From NCBI RefSeq assembly GCF_004535825.1, contig NZ_SGVY01000017.1:1-64000 (forward strand): DNA of 64,000 nt. The letters are read 5' to 3'. Source of the stretch: Segatella hominis. Its GTDB lineage: Bacteria; Bacteroidota; Bacteroidia; Bacteroidales; Bacteroidaceae. Every line of letters starts with the position of its first letter. Positions within the stretch are counted from its first letter, which is position 1. Below the pieces are notes generated by a model. That model did not search any database and was not told where the DNA came from. It worked only from the letters and a program-made list of their open reading frames with translations. Below are positions 18,063-26,421 of this stretch, piece by piece. The translations under genes were made by a program, and so were the position numbers.

Positions 18063-21000
18063 TTAATTTCCTGCATTTGGCATCTGACCTCCTCTGCCGT
18101 GATACAAAGTATAGAGCTTGTTGAGTTGGTCTTCATACTTCTTGGCAGTCTTCTGATCTACCATGCTTGCTACCTCGCAGGTGCTCTGCATAATCATGAT
18201 CTGACGGATGCAGTCGTTCTGTGCCTGAGCGAAACGGTTGGCATCGAGTGACAGATAGTAGCTCAGATACTGGCTGGCAGTTTTCCAAACCTTGCCTACG
18301 TATTCAGCAGCCTTCTGCTTCTGCCCAGCGAGAATCCATCCACGAGCCATATCAAGACCACCACTCATGTAATCGATTGGAACATTATAGTCTGGTATCT
18401 CAACATCAGCTTTCTTCAGAATGTCGATAGCCTTCTTGTTTTTATGCTCTGAAAGCAACTGGAGGGCTGTCTGGGCGAGCAGGCGACGGTGCGTATAGCA
18501 CATACGCATAGTTGTCTCGTCGATGTAGAGTCCTTTCTGTTTCAGATTGCCGAACTTGAAACGGGTCATGATGTTATGATAAGCCTTCTCGGTATCGAAA
18601 TTCTTAGCACCTGGTTTGTTGGTGGTGAAAGGAGTAATACGGTTTACGAGACCCTCCTGTACGAAGTTGTCACCCAGATTCATGTAGTTGTCCTCACCTA
18701 CAGTCAGTGCTACGTAGATAGGGCGTACCCAGTTGCATTGAGCTATCATTTCCAGCATCATCAGGTCGCCCTTGTAGAGTGCGGTCTTTCCTGCGAGAGA
18801 GATAACCATCTTGTCTGGTATTGTATCAGAAGCCATCATCATGCCACTCTTCTTTACAGCCTCCTTGTCGATAGTCACGTAGAGGGTATCTGTTGGAATA
18901 ATGTGCAGGTCTGGATTCTTGCTTCTTACCCAATATTTCAGCACATTCTTTAGTTCGAACGGTTCATCGCCAAACTGTTTCTTGGCTGCTTCTGGATTCT
19001 GCTTATAGAATTCGAGAATCTGCTGCTTTGCTCCTGGTTCTACAGTTACGTACTCATTGGTTCCAGAACAGAAATCAAGTCTTGGCCATGTGATTGGCAC
19101 TGAAGGAGAGTTGTAGGCAGGGCGTTTCATCTGGTCGATGTACCAGTCGGTCTGCAAGTAGCTCAGGTTACAAACGCGTGCATCTGTACCTACGCCTTCT
19201 ACTTCCTGATTGTACCAGAGTGGGAAGGTATCGTTATCCCCGTTAGTGAAGATGATAGGATTTCCCTTCTCCTGGAGTGACATCAGATAGTTCTGTCCGA
19301 AATCACGGCAAGTATAGCGGTTGCTGCGGTCGTGGTCATCCCATGTCTGGGAAGCCATTTGTATTGGCACGAGCAGAGTGATGACGGCAACGATGGCAGA
19401 GATGGCGGTACCGCTCAACTTTGCTTTCTCTTTCAATAGGTTGATGATAGCAAGTACACCCAGACCACACCAGATGGCGTATGCATAGAATGATCCTGCG
19501 TATGCGTAGTCGCGCTCACGTGGCTGCATTGGAGTCTGGTTCAGGTAGATGACGATGGCAAGACCAGTCATGAAGAACAGGAAGAACACTACCCAGAACT
19601 GCTGGATACCGATAGGAAGGATTTCTTCTACTTCCTTTCCGTTCTTGATTACCTTGCGCTTGCGTGTGTACCATGCTTGCCAGAAGAGACCGATGAGACC
19701 GAGTATCAGAGGCATGCAGTAGAATACGTTGTGCCCCTTGTTGTTCTTCAGGTCATCCGGAAGTTTACTCTGATCACCGTAGAGCGAGTCGTCGATGAAT
19801 GAGAAACCGGTTATCCAGTTTCCGTGCTCAGGTTCTCCGTTGCCCTGGATGTCGTTCTGGCGACCAGCGAAGTTCCACATGAAGTAACGCCAGTACATAA
19901 AATTGCACTGGTAGGAGAGGAAGAAGCGGATGTTGTCCACCTGTGAAGGAACCTTCACCATGATGTTTTCACCGCATCTGTCGTAAGGCACTTCTGTGCC
20001 ATCTACGCCACCCATCCAGTCCTCGTAAGCCTGTGCATGTGCTGCGTCATACATACGAGGGAAGAACATATTCTGAGCGTACTGGTATTTGTTCTTATGG
20101 CTTACGATGAAGTATGAGTCCTTCTCGTCTGCAGTTGCTTTTTCCTTGCGCTGATATACTGGTGCACCTTCCTTCATCTCAGGTTTGCACATGTCGCCTT
20201 CCACCTGGAGTGCCACCTGCGATGTGTATGCCTGACCGTAGAACAGCGGACGGTCGCCATACTGGTCGCGGCTCAGATAGCTACCTAAGGTAAAGATATC
20301 CTCAGGAGAGTTCTGATCCATAGGAGGGTTGGCAGAAGAACGGATTACGATGAGTGCATAGCTGGAATAGCCGATCATCAGCATCAGCATGCAGAGCAGA
20401 GCGGTGTTTTTGATGCGCGCAGAAACGAGAGGCAAGAGTTGCATCTTTTTCTTAGTGATGCCCGTTGTCTCGTCCACGCCTGTTGTTACTTCTTGCTTGC
20501 GCTTGTATCCCAGTATAAACCAGAGGATAGCCATTACTATCACACCGCAGATTACTGCGCTCCAGCCGTATCCGTAGAATGGAATGCCGAGCATGCCGAA
20601 GCCCAGAATGAAGGCGATATTCTGTCGCTTTACGTTCTTGTCTGTTGCATTGTATGTTTCGTAGATGCCCCAGATAACGGCAGCCACGAGGCAGATGATA
20701 TAAACGATTTCTCCTGTATTGAATGGGCAACCGAGTACGTTGACGAAGAACAACTCAAACCAGCCGCCTACAGTGATGATACCAGGTACTACTCCATAGA
20801 GTACTGCTACAACTACTGCAAAAGAGAGAATCAATGCGAGCAGTGAACCCTTGAGATTGGCATGTGGCACCTTCTTATAATAATATACGAGTACGATGGC
20901 CGGGATACAGAGCAGGTTGAGCAGGTGCACACCGATACTCAGACCTGTCATATAGGCGATGAGTACAAGCCAGCGATCGCTGTGAGGTTCGTCGGCATGG

Positions 21001-21497
21001 TCTTCCCACTTCAGTATCAGCCAGAATACTACAGCTGTGAATGCAGATGAGAACGCATAGACCTCACCCTCTACTGCAGAAAACCAGAAGGTATCGCTGA
21101 AGGTGTAGATGAGTGCGCCCACCATACCTGAGGCTTCAATGGCAATCAGTTTGCTGGTGGTCATCTCTTTCCAGTCGCTGATGATGAGTTTACGTGCCAG
21201 ATGTGTGATAGTCCAGAAGAGGAACAGAATACAAACGGCACTCAGGAGTGCGCTCATCGTGTTCACCATCTTGGCTACCTGTGTGGCATCGCTGGCGAAA
21301 TGTGTGAAGAAATTGCCTAAAAGCATGAAGAATGGTGCCCCAGGAGGGTGACCGATTTCTTGCTTGTAAGCAGTAGTGATAAACTCAGGACAGTCCCAAA
21401 AACTGGCTGTCGGTTCAATTGTGGAACAATATACGAAGGCTGCAATGACAAATGCGACCCATCCAAAGATATTGTCCACTAATCTGTACTGTTTCAT
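18063..21497 (-). CDS. DUF2723 multi-pass membrane protein (TMEM260-like, GT-C type)
   Basis: A 1144-residue protein. About 10-12 transmembrane segments occupy the first 730 residues, followed by a soluble region with helical TPR-like repeats. The N-terminus has the DUF2723 signatures STIEPTASFWDCPEFI and QEIGHPPGAPFF. DUF2723 is related to eukaryotic TMEM260, an O-mannosyltransferase of the GT-C fold; the acidic residues of the first outer loop fit that catalytic place. In Bacteroidetes a role in protein O-glycosylation is plausible but inferred. It is preceded by its own promoter and flanked by non-coding sequence, so it is probably monocistronic. Confidence 0.88.
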   Translation of the reverse strand: MKQYRLVDNIFGWVAFVIAAFVYCSTIEPTASFWDCPEFITTAYKQEIGHPPGAPFFMLLGNFFTHFASDATQVAKMVNTMSALLSAVCILFLFWTITHLARKLIISDWKEMTTSKLIAIEASGMVGALIYTFSDTFWFSAVEGEVYAFSSAFTAVVFWLILKWEDHADEPHSDRWLVLIAYMTGLSIGVHLLNLLCIPAIVLVYYYKKVPHANLKGSLLALILSFAVVVAVLYGVVPGIITVGGWFELFFVNVLGCPFNTGEIVYIICLVAAVIWGIYETYNATDKNVKRQNIAFILGFGMLGIPFYGYGWSAVICGVIVMAILWFILGYKRKQEVTTGVDETTGITKKKMQLLPLVSARIKNTALLCMLMLMIGYSSYALIVIRSSANPPMDQNSPEDIFTLGSYLSRDQYGDRPLFYGQAYTSQVALQVEGDMCKPEMKEGAPVYQRKEKATADEKDSYFIVSHKNKYQYAQNMFFPRMYDAAHAQAYEDWMGGVDGTEVPYDRCGENIMVKVPSQVDNIRFFLSYQCNFMYWRYFMWNFAGRQNDIQGNGEPEHGNWITGFSFIDDSLYGDQSKLPDDLKNNKGHNVFYCMPLILGLIGLFWQAWYTRKRKVIKNGKEVEEILPIGIQQFWVVFFLFFMTGLAIVIYLNQTPMQPRERDYAYAGSFYAYAIWCGLGVLAIINLLKEKAKLSGTAISAIVAVITLLVPIQMASQTWDDHDRSNRYTCRDFGQNYLMSLQEKGNPIIFTNGDNDTFPLWYNQEVEGVGTDARVCNLSYLQTDWYIDQMKRPAYNSPSVPITWPRLDFCSGTNEYVTVEPGAKQQILEFYKQNPEAAKKQFGDEPFELKNVLKYWVRSKNPDLHIIPTDTLYVTIDKEAVKKSGMMMASDTIPDKMVISLAGKTALYKGDLMMLEMIAQCNWVRPIYVALTVGEDNYMNLGDNFVQEGLVNRITPFTTNKPGAKNFDTEKAYHNIMTRFKFGNLKQKGLYIDETTMRMCYTHRRLLAQTALQLLSEHKNKKAIDILKKADVEIPDYNVPIDYMSGGLDMARGWILAGQKQKAAEYVGKVWKTASQYLSYYLSLDANRFAQAQNDCIRQIMIMQSTCEVASMVDQKTAKKYEDQLNKLYTLYHGRGGQMPNAGN

Positions 21498-21525
21498 TAT
21501 GGTTTATAAACTTTAATGTTTTATA

Positions 21526-21586
21526 TTTCTATATAACTTTATTTTCTATGTATATAACTTTATTTCTATATAACTTTGCAAAGGTA
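21526..21586 (-). promoter_or_regulatory. Promoter with three tandem CTATATAACTTT repeats
   Basis: On the minus strand TACCTTTG (21586-21579) is the -7 box for the gene starting at 21497. Its leader holds three near-copies of (T)TTCTATATAACTTT at 21526-21577. The last copy ends in TAACTTTG (21571-21578), an abutting plus-strand box, so ACTTTGCAAAGG forms a face-to-face symmetrical pair. Confidence 0.6.
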
Positions 21587-21738
21587 ATAAAAAGAAAAGA
21601 TATAATTGTTGGCGAGTTGCGTTTTTTAGATTATATTATACATTTTCTGTTCTTTACCTGCCTTCGCTCCTAAATTTTGCTAATTCTCAATGCTACAATG
21701 TATGTAGCAAAGAGTAATGAGCATCATCAGTATTCTTT

Positions 21739-22434
21739 CTAAACCTTCAGGAAATGTTCCTCCAGTTTTTCTTTTGGCATATCTGTCGTGTCATGATAGT
21801 GCAGGTTGTGGTTTACACAGGCCACGTGTTTTACATTATTGAGAACCTCCGCTATGTCGTGACTTACGATGATGATGGCACATTCCTTGTTGATCTGTTC
21901 CAGCATTTCGTACATCTGCTTTTGAAATCTGCGGTCGATGTAGGTATTCGGCTCGTCGAGAATGACGACATCTGGCTTGGAAACGATGGCACGTGCCAGA
22001 AGTACGCGCTGGAGTTGTCCGCCGCTCAAAGCTCCTATGTGCCTGTCTTTTAAGTCGGATATCTGCATTCTTTCCAAGGTTTCTGCCACTTGTTGGTGGT
22101 GTTGCTTGGTATATCTGGCAAAGAGGCTCTTGCTCTTGCTCAGTCCTGAGAGAACTACCTCATATACAGAGATAGGAAATTGCTTGTCTAAGTCGTTATA
22201 TTGTGGGAGATATCCCATTGATATTTCTTTTCCCTCGCTGCAGAAATGAATACTTCCCTCGGTTGGCTTCTTCAGTCCCAAGATGAGGCGCATAAGTGTG
22301 GTCTTGCCACCGCCATTGGGACCGATGATGCCAAGATAATCGTCCTGATAGACGGTCAGATTGATATCCTTGAGCACCTGTTTTCCGTCGTATTCTGCAG
22401 ATACATGTTCGATTTGAATGATTGGTTTTGACAT
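21739..22434 (-). CDS. Metal ABC transporter ATP-binding protein (ZnuC/MntB-like)
   Basis: A 231-residue ABC ATPase with Walker A GPNGGGKTT near 38-46, Q-loop YLPQYNDLD, signature LSGGQLQR, Walker B VVILDEPN and switch His in IIVSHD. Together with the metal-binding lipoprotein gene 23 bases upstream, it belongs to the cluster-A1 zinc/manganese/iron uptake class. No membrane permease gene is adjacent. It would hydrolyse ATP on the cytosolic face to drive import of Zn2+ or Mn2+. Confidence 0.85.
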   Translation of the reverse strand: MSKPIIQIEHVSAEYDGKQVLKDINLTVYQDDYLGIIGPNGGGKTTLMRLILGLKKPTEGSIHFCSEGKEISMGYLPQYNDLDKQFPISVYEVVLSGLSKSKSLFARYTKQHHQQVAETLERMQISDLKDRHIGALSGGQLQRVLLARAIVSKPDVVILDEPNTYIDRRFQKQMYEMLEQINKECAIIIVSHDIAEVLNNVKHVACVNHNLHYHDTTDMPKEKLEEHFLKV

Positions 22435-22457
22435 ATTTCCCTTTTTAACAATAGCAC

Positions 22458-23363
22458 TTATTTCTTTCCCGATTGGGCTATTTCTTTTGTAATCAGGAGC
22501 ATCTGTCCCTCCCAGTCGTAGCTTAGCGGATTGATTTCCACGGCTTTCGAATGGGTAGCATCGATGAATACCTGAATATTTCGGTTTGAGAATTCTTTTT
22601 GTACGAAGATGAGGTTGATATCTTCGCTCTTGGCACGCTGTATAAGTTCTTTCAACTGCGTAATGCTTGGTTCCCTTCCTTCTTCTTCTATCGCATACTG
22701 CTTCAGTCCGTTTTCCTTGGCGAAGTAGGTTAGGGTAGGATGGTAGATAACGAAACTTTTCTGTTTCTCTCCCTTGATGGTGGACTGATACTTGTCTATC
22801 TCGTTCTGCAGTTTATCCAATTTGTTCTTTCTGAAATCCCTCAACCTTTTCTTGTATTCCTCAGCCTTTTCAGGATATTTGTCCATCAGGGCTTTGGCGA
22901 TGTTGGAAGTGATGATATCAGCACTTTTGATGCTCATCCAGGTGTGTGGATCTATATTTCCGCTCTGCGTTTCGAGCATTCTGATACCTGTGGATGTGTC
23001 TATCACTTTCATATTGGGTGCATTCTGTTGCAGTTTCTTCATCCAAGTTTTTTCAAATCCTATCTGTCCTACTTTAAAATAGAATACGCTTTTCGAGAGA
23101 TCAACCATTTGTTGTGGGGTAGGCTCGTAAGTCTCTGGACTGCTTCCGGCAGGCACCATCACGTTGACATTCACATCGTTGCCAGCTATTTGTTCCACGA
23201 AATATCTGAATGGTTCTATAGTTACAGTTACGGTAGGCTTGTTTGGATCTAAGCCATCCTTTCCATTGTTGTAGCTATTTACATTCTTGCAGCTTGCCAG
23301 CATGCAGATGCATCCTGTTATCATGCAGCTGCTTAATATAATAAGGTGTAGGAATCTTTTCAT
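22458..23363 (-). CDS. Metal ABC transporter substrate-binding lipoprotein (ZnuA/TroA family)
   Basis: A 301-residue lipoprotein (lipobox MLASC, lipidated Cys25) of the cluster A-1 metal-binding family. Recognisable ligand positions are SPETYEPTP (Glu77 where most members have His), DPHTW (His140), YHPTLTYFAKENGL (His208), and a C-terminal NPLSYDWEG where an acidic ligand is expected. The His-rich loop of E. coli ZnuA is absent. It would capture Zn2+ or Mn2+ in the periplasm and pass it to a permease. It is followed 23 bases later by the ATPase gene, so the two form an operon. Confidence 0.85.
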   Translation of the reverse strand: MKRFLHLIILSSCMITGCICMLASCKNVNSYNNGKDGLDPNKPTVTVTIEPFRYFVEQIAGNDVNVNVMVPAGSSPETYEPTPQQMVDLSKSVFYFKVGQIGFEKTWMKKLQQNAPNMKVIDTSTGIRMLETQSGNIDPHTWMSIKSADIITSNIAKALMDKYPEKAEEYKKRLRDFRKNKLDKLQNEIDKYQSTIKGEKQKSFVIYHPTLTYFAKENGLKQYAIEEEGREPSITQLKELIQRAKSEDINLIFVQKEFSNRNIQVFIDATHSKAVEINPLSYDWEGQMLLITKEIAQSGKK

Positions 23364-23546
23364 TTTATCTTCTCTTATTGTTTAATTTTTAATGTTGTAA
23401 AGTTTTTTAGATAAGACTTTCTGTCATTTCTTTGGTTGGACTTTCGTTCCTTTCCTCTTTTTAGAACTTTTAGCTCTTGTCTTATAATTCGCTTTTGCTT
23501 TATTCCTCTTATAGAATCATTTGTTTTCTACTCAGAAGCGTTTTAT

Positions 23547-23999
23547 TCAGAAGATAAAGCTCAGCCCATATACAAGCAGCACATATCTCAATACTTTACC
23601 GATTGTTATGCTGAAGATAGAGATGGGGAGGTTGGCTCTTGTGAGTCCGAGTACGATCGTGATGGCGCTTCCTAGTAGCGGCAGAAAGGCGAAGAATCCC
23701 ATCCATGCTCCGCGACCTGCCATGAATCGCTCCGCTTTGTCGAGACTTTCTTTCTTCACGTGGAGATATTTTTCTATCCATTCCATCTTTCCCATCCTTC
23801 CGAATCCATAGTTGAACATAGAGCCGAGTACGTTTCCGATGCTTCCGTAGATGATGAGTGGCACGGGCTCGAGTCCGGCTGCCTGTAGGCCTGCCATTAC
23901 AGCCTCGCTGCTGAATGGAAAAAAACTGCCTGCCAGAAATGCTGCCAAGAGCATTCCCCAATATCCCCATTCTACTAATAATCCTATAATCAAATGCAC
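23547..23999 (-). CDS. YqaA-family small membrane protein (VTT/DedA-like)
   Basis: The 150-residue protein has about four hydrophobic segments and the SNARE-associated/VTT pattern: an amphipathic GSFFPFSSEAV, a GNVLGSMFNYGFGRMG re-entrant region and a FFAFLPLLGSAITIVLG segment. This fits the YqaA subfamily. DedA/VTT proteins are thought to scramble or transport lipids such as undecaprenyl phosphate or phosphatidylethanolamine; this member's substrate is unknown. It lies 64 bases after the membrane protein at 24064 and may share its transcript. Confidence 0.82.
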   Translation of the reverse strand: MHLIIGLLVEWGYWGMLLAAFLAGSFFPFSSEAVMAGLQAAGLEPVPLIIYGSIGNVLGSMFNYGFGRMGKMEWIEKYLHVKKESLDKAERFMAGRGAWMGFFAFLPLLGSAITIVLGLTRANLPISIFSITIGKVLRYVLLVYGLSFIF

Positions 24000-24063
24000 T
24001 TTATTTACTTTTTAAAACTGATATTGACTTCGCTCTTTTATCTTTTGCTCATCCTTTTCTGCT

Positions 24064-25014
24064 TTATTGCAGCAATACTACAGGCGGCACGAAGATGTTG
24101 AACAACGTGATAAACATCGTGATCAAGATAATGGCGATGAAAGCAATATTGGTAATCTTTCCTTTGGTAAAGGTGATAAAATGGGCGATGAGTGGAGCCG
24201 TGTTGGCTATCATGATGCCGCAAAGTTCGTTCTCGTGCTGGGGCTGAAGTATCATGAATACCCAAGTCACAATGCTCAGCGTGATGAATGAATCGTAGAT
24301 CATGCGTGTGCGTATCTTATCGGCATAGCTTGAATGGATGAAATGAATGGTTCCGAGAAGACCCAAAATGACAATAAAACCGTAATTGATGAGCTGATGA
24401 AGGGTGATCTGGGAGTAATCGAACAGTTCCTGATAATCGATGATAGCCGTAAAGTGGTCGGAAAGTGCCTGAAGATTGTCTGTATAGGCGAAATAGCCGG
24501 ATACAAACCAGTAGGGAGCTATTACTCCTATCAGCGAAGCTAAGAATGTGCGGGCACTGAAACAGTTGGAGAAGAATATCATGCAGAGCCAGAGTATCGG
24601 CAGATAGTAGAAGACCTGTATGAACACCAGAGAAGCCAGACCGATGCAAAAATAGGCATAGAAAGCCCATCCCGCTGCATGACGGTCCTGATAACAGTTC
24701 CAGATGATCAGCGTGAAGGCGATGAAGCACATGGTCACGATGCTGGCTTTCATCGATGGATTGGGCAGGCTGGCCATGGTGATGAGCACCAGAAAACTGC
24801 AAGATACCATGCGGCTATAGGTGCGCATGAGTGAATTGCGATTATTCAACTCTACCATGAGCAGGGTAGAGATGATGGTAAAGGCGAACTGTGCCCAGAT
24901 GTTATCCATTATAAAGCCTACTGCAACCCAAACCAGAGCGGCAAGGGTTGCAGTGACAGGTAATGAGAAGCGGCTTGCCGCTATCTTGTTTTGTAATCTT
25001 TTCTTTCTTAACAT
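24064..25014 (-). CDS. Hypothetical multi-pass membrane protein
   Basis: A 316-residue protein with roughly nine or ten predicted transmembrane segments and a basic N-terminus (MLRKKRLQNK). I recognise it only as the type of conserved membrane protein often found in Bacteroidales; no domain name is offered. Short loops and a central extended stretch (about residues 170-200) are visible. It sits 66 bases after purD and 64 before yqaA in the same direction. Confidence 0.72.
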   Translation of the reverse strand: MLRKKRLQNKIAASRFSLPVTATLAALVWVAVGFIMDNIWAQFAFTIISTLLMVELNNRNSLMRTYSRMVSCSFLVLITMASLPNPSMKASIVTMCFIAFTLIIWNCYQDRHAAGWAFYAYFCIGLASLVFIQVFYYLPILWLCMIFFSNCFSARTFLASLIGVIAPYWFVSGYFAYTDNLQALSDHFTAIIDYQELFDYSQITLHQLINYGFIVILGLLGTIHFIHSSYADKIRTRMIYDSFITLSIVTWVFMILQPQHENELCGIMIANTAPLIAHFITFTKGKITNIAFIAIILITMFITLFNIFVPPVVLLQ

Positions 25015-25080
25015 CTATATCAATGTTAAATGTCAAATGCTAAGTGCTAAATTGTTAAATTTCTAAATTCACATTAAAAA

Positions 25081-26349
25081 CTAAAGGTCCTGACCGATAT
25101 CAGAGCGGAAGTACTTGTCGGTGAACTGAATCTTCTGAGCCTCTGCGAAGCTCTTCTTCAAAGCCTCCTCCTTGTCCTTGCCATAGCTGCTTACGCAGAT
25201 TACTCGACCGCCGTTGGTTACCACCTGACCGTCTTTCATGGCTGTACCGGAATGGAATACTACAGAGCCTTCTACCTGGTCGATGCCTTCGATAGGGTAT
25301 CCCTTCTTGTATGCCTCAGGATAGCCGCCGCTCACGAGCATCACGCAGACTGCTGCACGCTCGTCAAACTCGATGGCTCTCTGGTCGAGGTTGCCTTCTG
25401 CTACTCCCTCAAAGAGGTCCACGATGTCGCTCTTCAGTCGGAGCATTACGCTCTCGGTCTCTGGGTCGCCCATACGGCAGTTATACTCGATGACCATAGG
25501 TTCGCCCTCTACATTGATCAGACCGAAGAAGATGAAGCCCTTATAGTCGATATTCTCCTCTGCCAGACCCTCTACGGTAGGACGGATGATGTGGTCTTCC
25601 ACCTTCTGCATCCACTCCTTGGTAGCGAAAGGTACTGGGGTTACGCTGCCCATACCGCCTGTGTTCAGACCGGTATCGTGCTCGCCGATGCGCTTGTAGT
25701 CCTTAGCTTCTGGCAGAATCTTGTAGTTCTTGCCATCGGTAAGTACGAATACTGAGCATTCGATACCGCTCAGGAATTCCTCGATTACTACGCGGGCAGA
25801 AGCATTGCCGAACATACCTCCGAGCATCTCTTTGAACTCCTTCTTGGCCTCTTCGAGGGTAGGGAGGATGAGTACGCCTTTGCCAGCGCACAGACCGTCG
25901 GCCTTCAGTACGTAAGGAGCCTTCAGGGTCTCCAGGAACTTCAAACCTTCCTCTACGTGCTCGCCGTCGAAGGTTTCGTATTGGGCTGTCGGGATGTTGT
26001 GGCGCTTCATAAACTGCTTGGCGAAGTCCTTGCTGCCTTCCAGTACGGCACCTGCCTTGGATGGTCCGATCACAGGGATGTTGTGGGTGCGAGGATCGTT
26101 TTTGAAGTCGTCGTAAACACCCTTTACCAATGGGTCTTCCGGACCAACGATTACCATATCGACTGCATTTTCTACTGCGAAGTTTTTGAGAGCTTCGAAG
26201 TCGTCAGCCTTGATATCTACGTTCTCGCCGACATTCTGTGTACCGGCATTACCTGGAGCGATAAAGAGTTTCTCCACTTTCTCGCTCTGAGCGATTTTCC
26301 ATGCTAAGGCGTGCTCACGGCCACCGCCTCCTAACAATAAAATTTTCAT
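25081..26349 (-). CDS. purD: Phosphoribosylamine-glycine ligase PurD
   Basis: A 422-residue ATP-grasp enzyme starting [19 protein letters not shown], with [10 protein letters not shown], the ATP-grasp segment [12 protein letters not shown], and [10 protein letters not shown] near the metal site. It joins phosphoribosylamine and glycine to form GAR, the second step of purine synthesis, in the cytosol. Length and motifs are standard. The next gene downstream is a membrane protein, so no purine operon is formed here. Confidence 0.96.
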   Translation of the reverse strand: MKILLLGGGGREHALAWKIAQSEKVEKLFIAPGNAGTQNVGENVDIKADDFEALKNFAVENAVDMVIVGPEDPLVKGVYDDFKNDPRTHNIPVIGPSKAGAVLEGSKDFAKQFMKRHNIPTAQYETFDGEHVEEGLKFLETLKAPYVLKADGLCAGKGVLILPTLEEAKKEFKEMLGGMFGNASARVVIEEFLSGIECSVFVLTDGKNYKILPEAKDYKRIGEHDTGLNTGGMGSVTPVPFATKEWMQKVEDHIIRPTVEGLAEENIDYKGFIFFGLINVEGEPMVIEYNCRMGDPETESVMLRLKSDIVDLFEGVAEGNLDQRAIEFDERAAVCVMLVSGGYPEAYKKGYPIEGIDQVEGSVVFHSGTAMKDGQVVTNGGRVICVSSYGKDKEEALKKSFAEAQKIQFTDKYFRSDIGQDL

Positions 26350-26378
26350 TTGCTGTAAGTTATTGTTTGTTATTGATG

Positions 26379-26416
26379 TAGGAGTAAACTCCTCTTTCTC
26401 GGGGAGCTTACTCCTA
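26379..26416 (-). terminator. Hairpin between the S9 peptidase and purD
   Basis: TAGGAGTAA (26379-26387) pairs with TTACTCCTA (26408-26416), with CTCC/GGAG extending the stem. It begins 6 bases after the peptidase stop, reading on the minus strand. The T-run is weak. Confidence 0.5.
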
Positions 26417-26421
26417 AGTAT

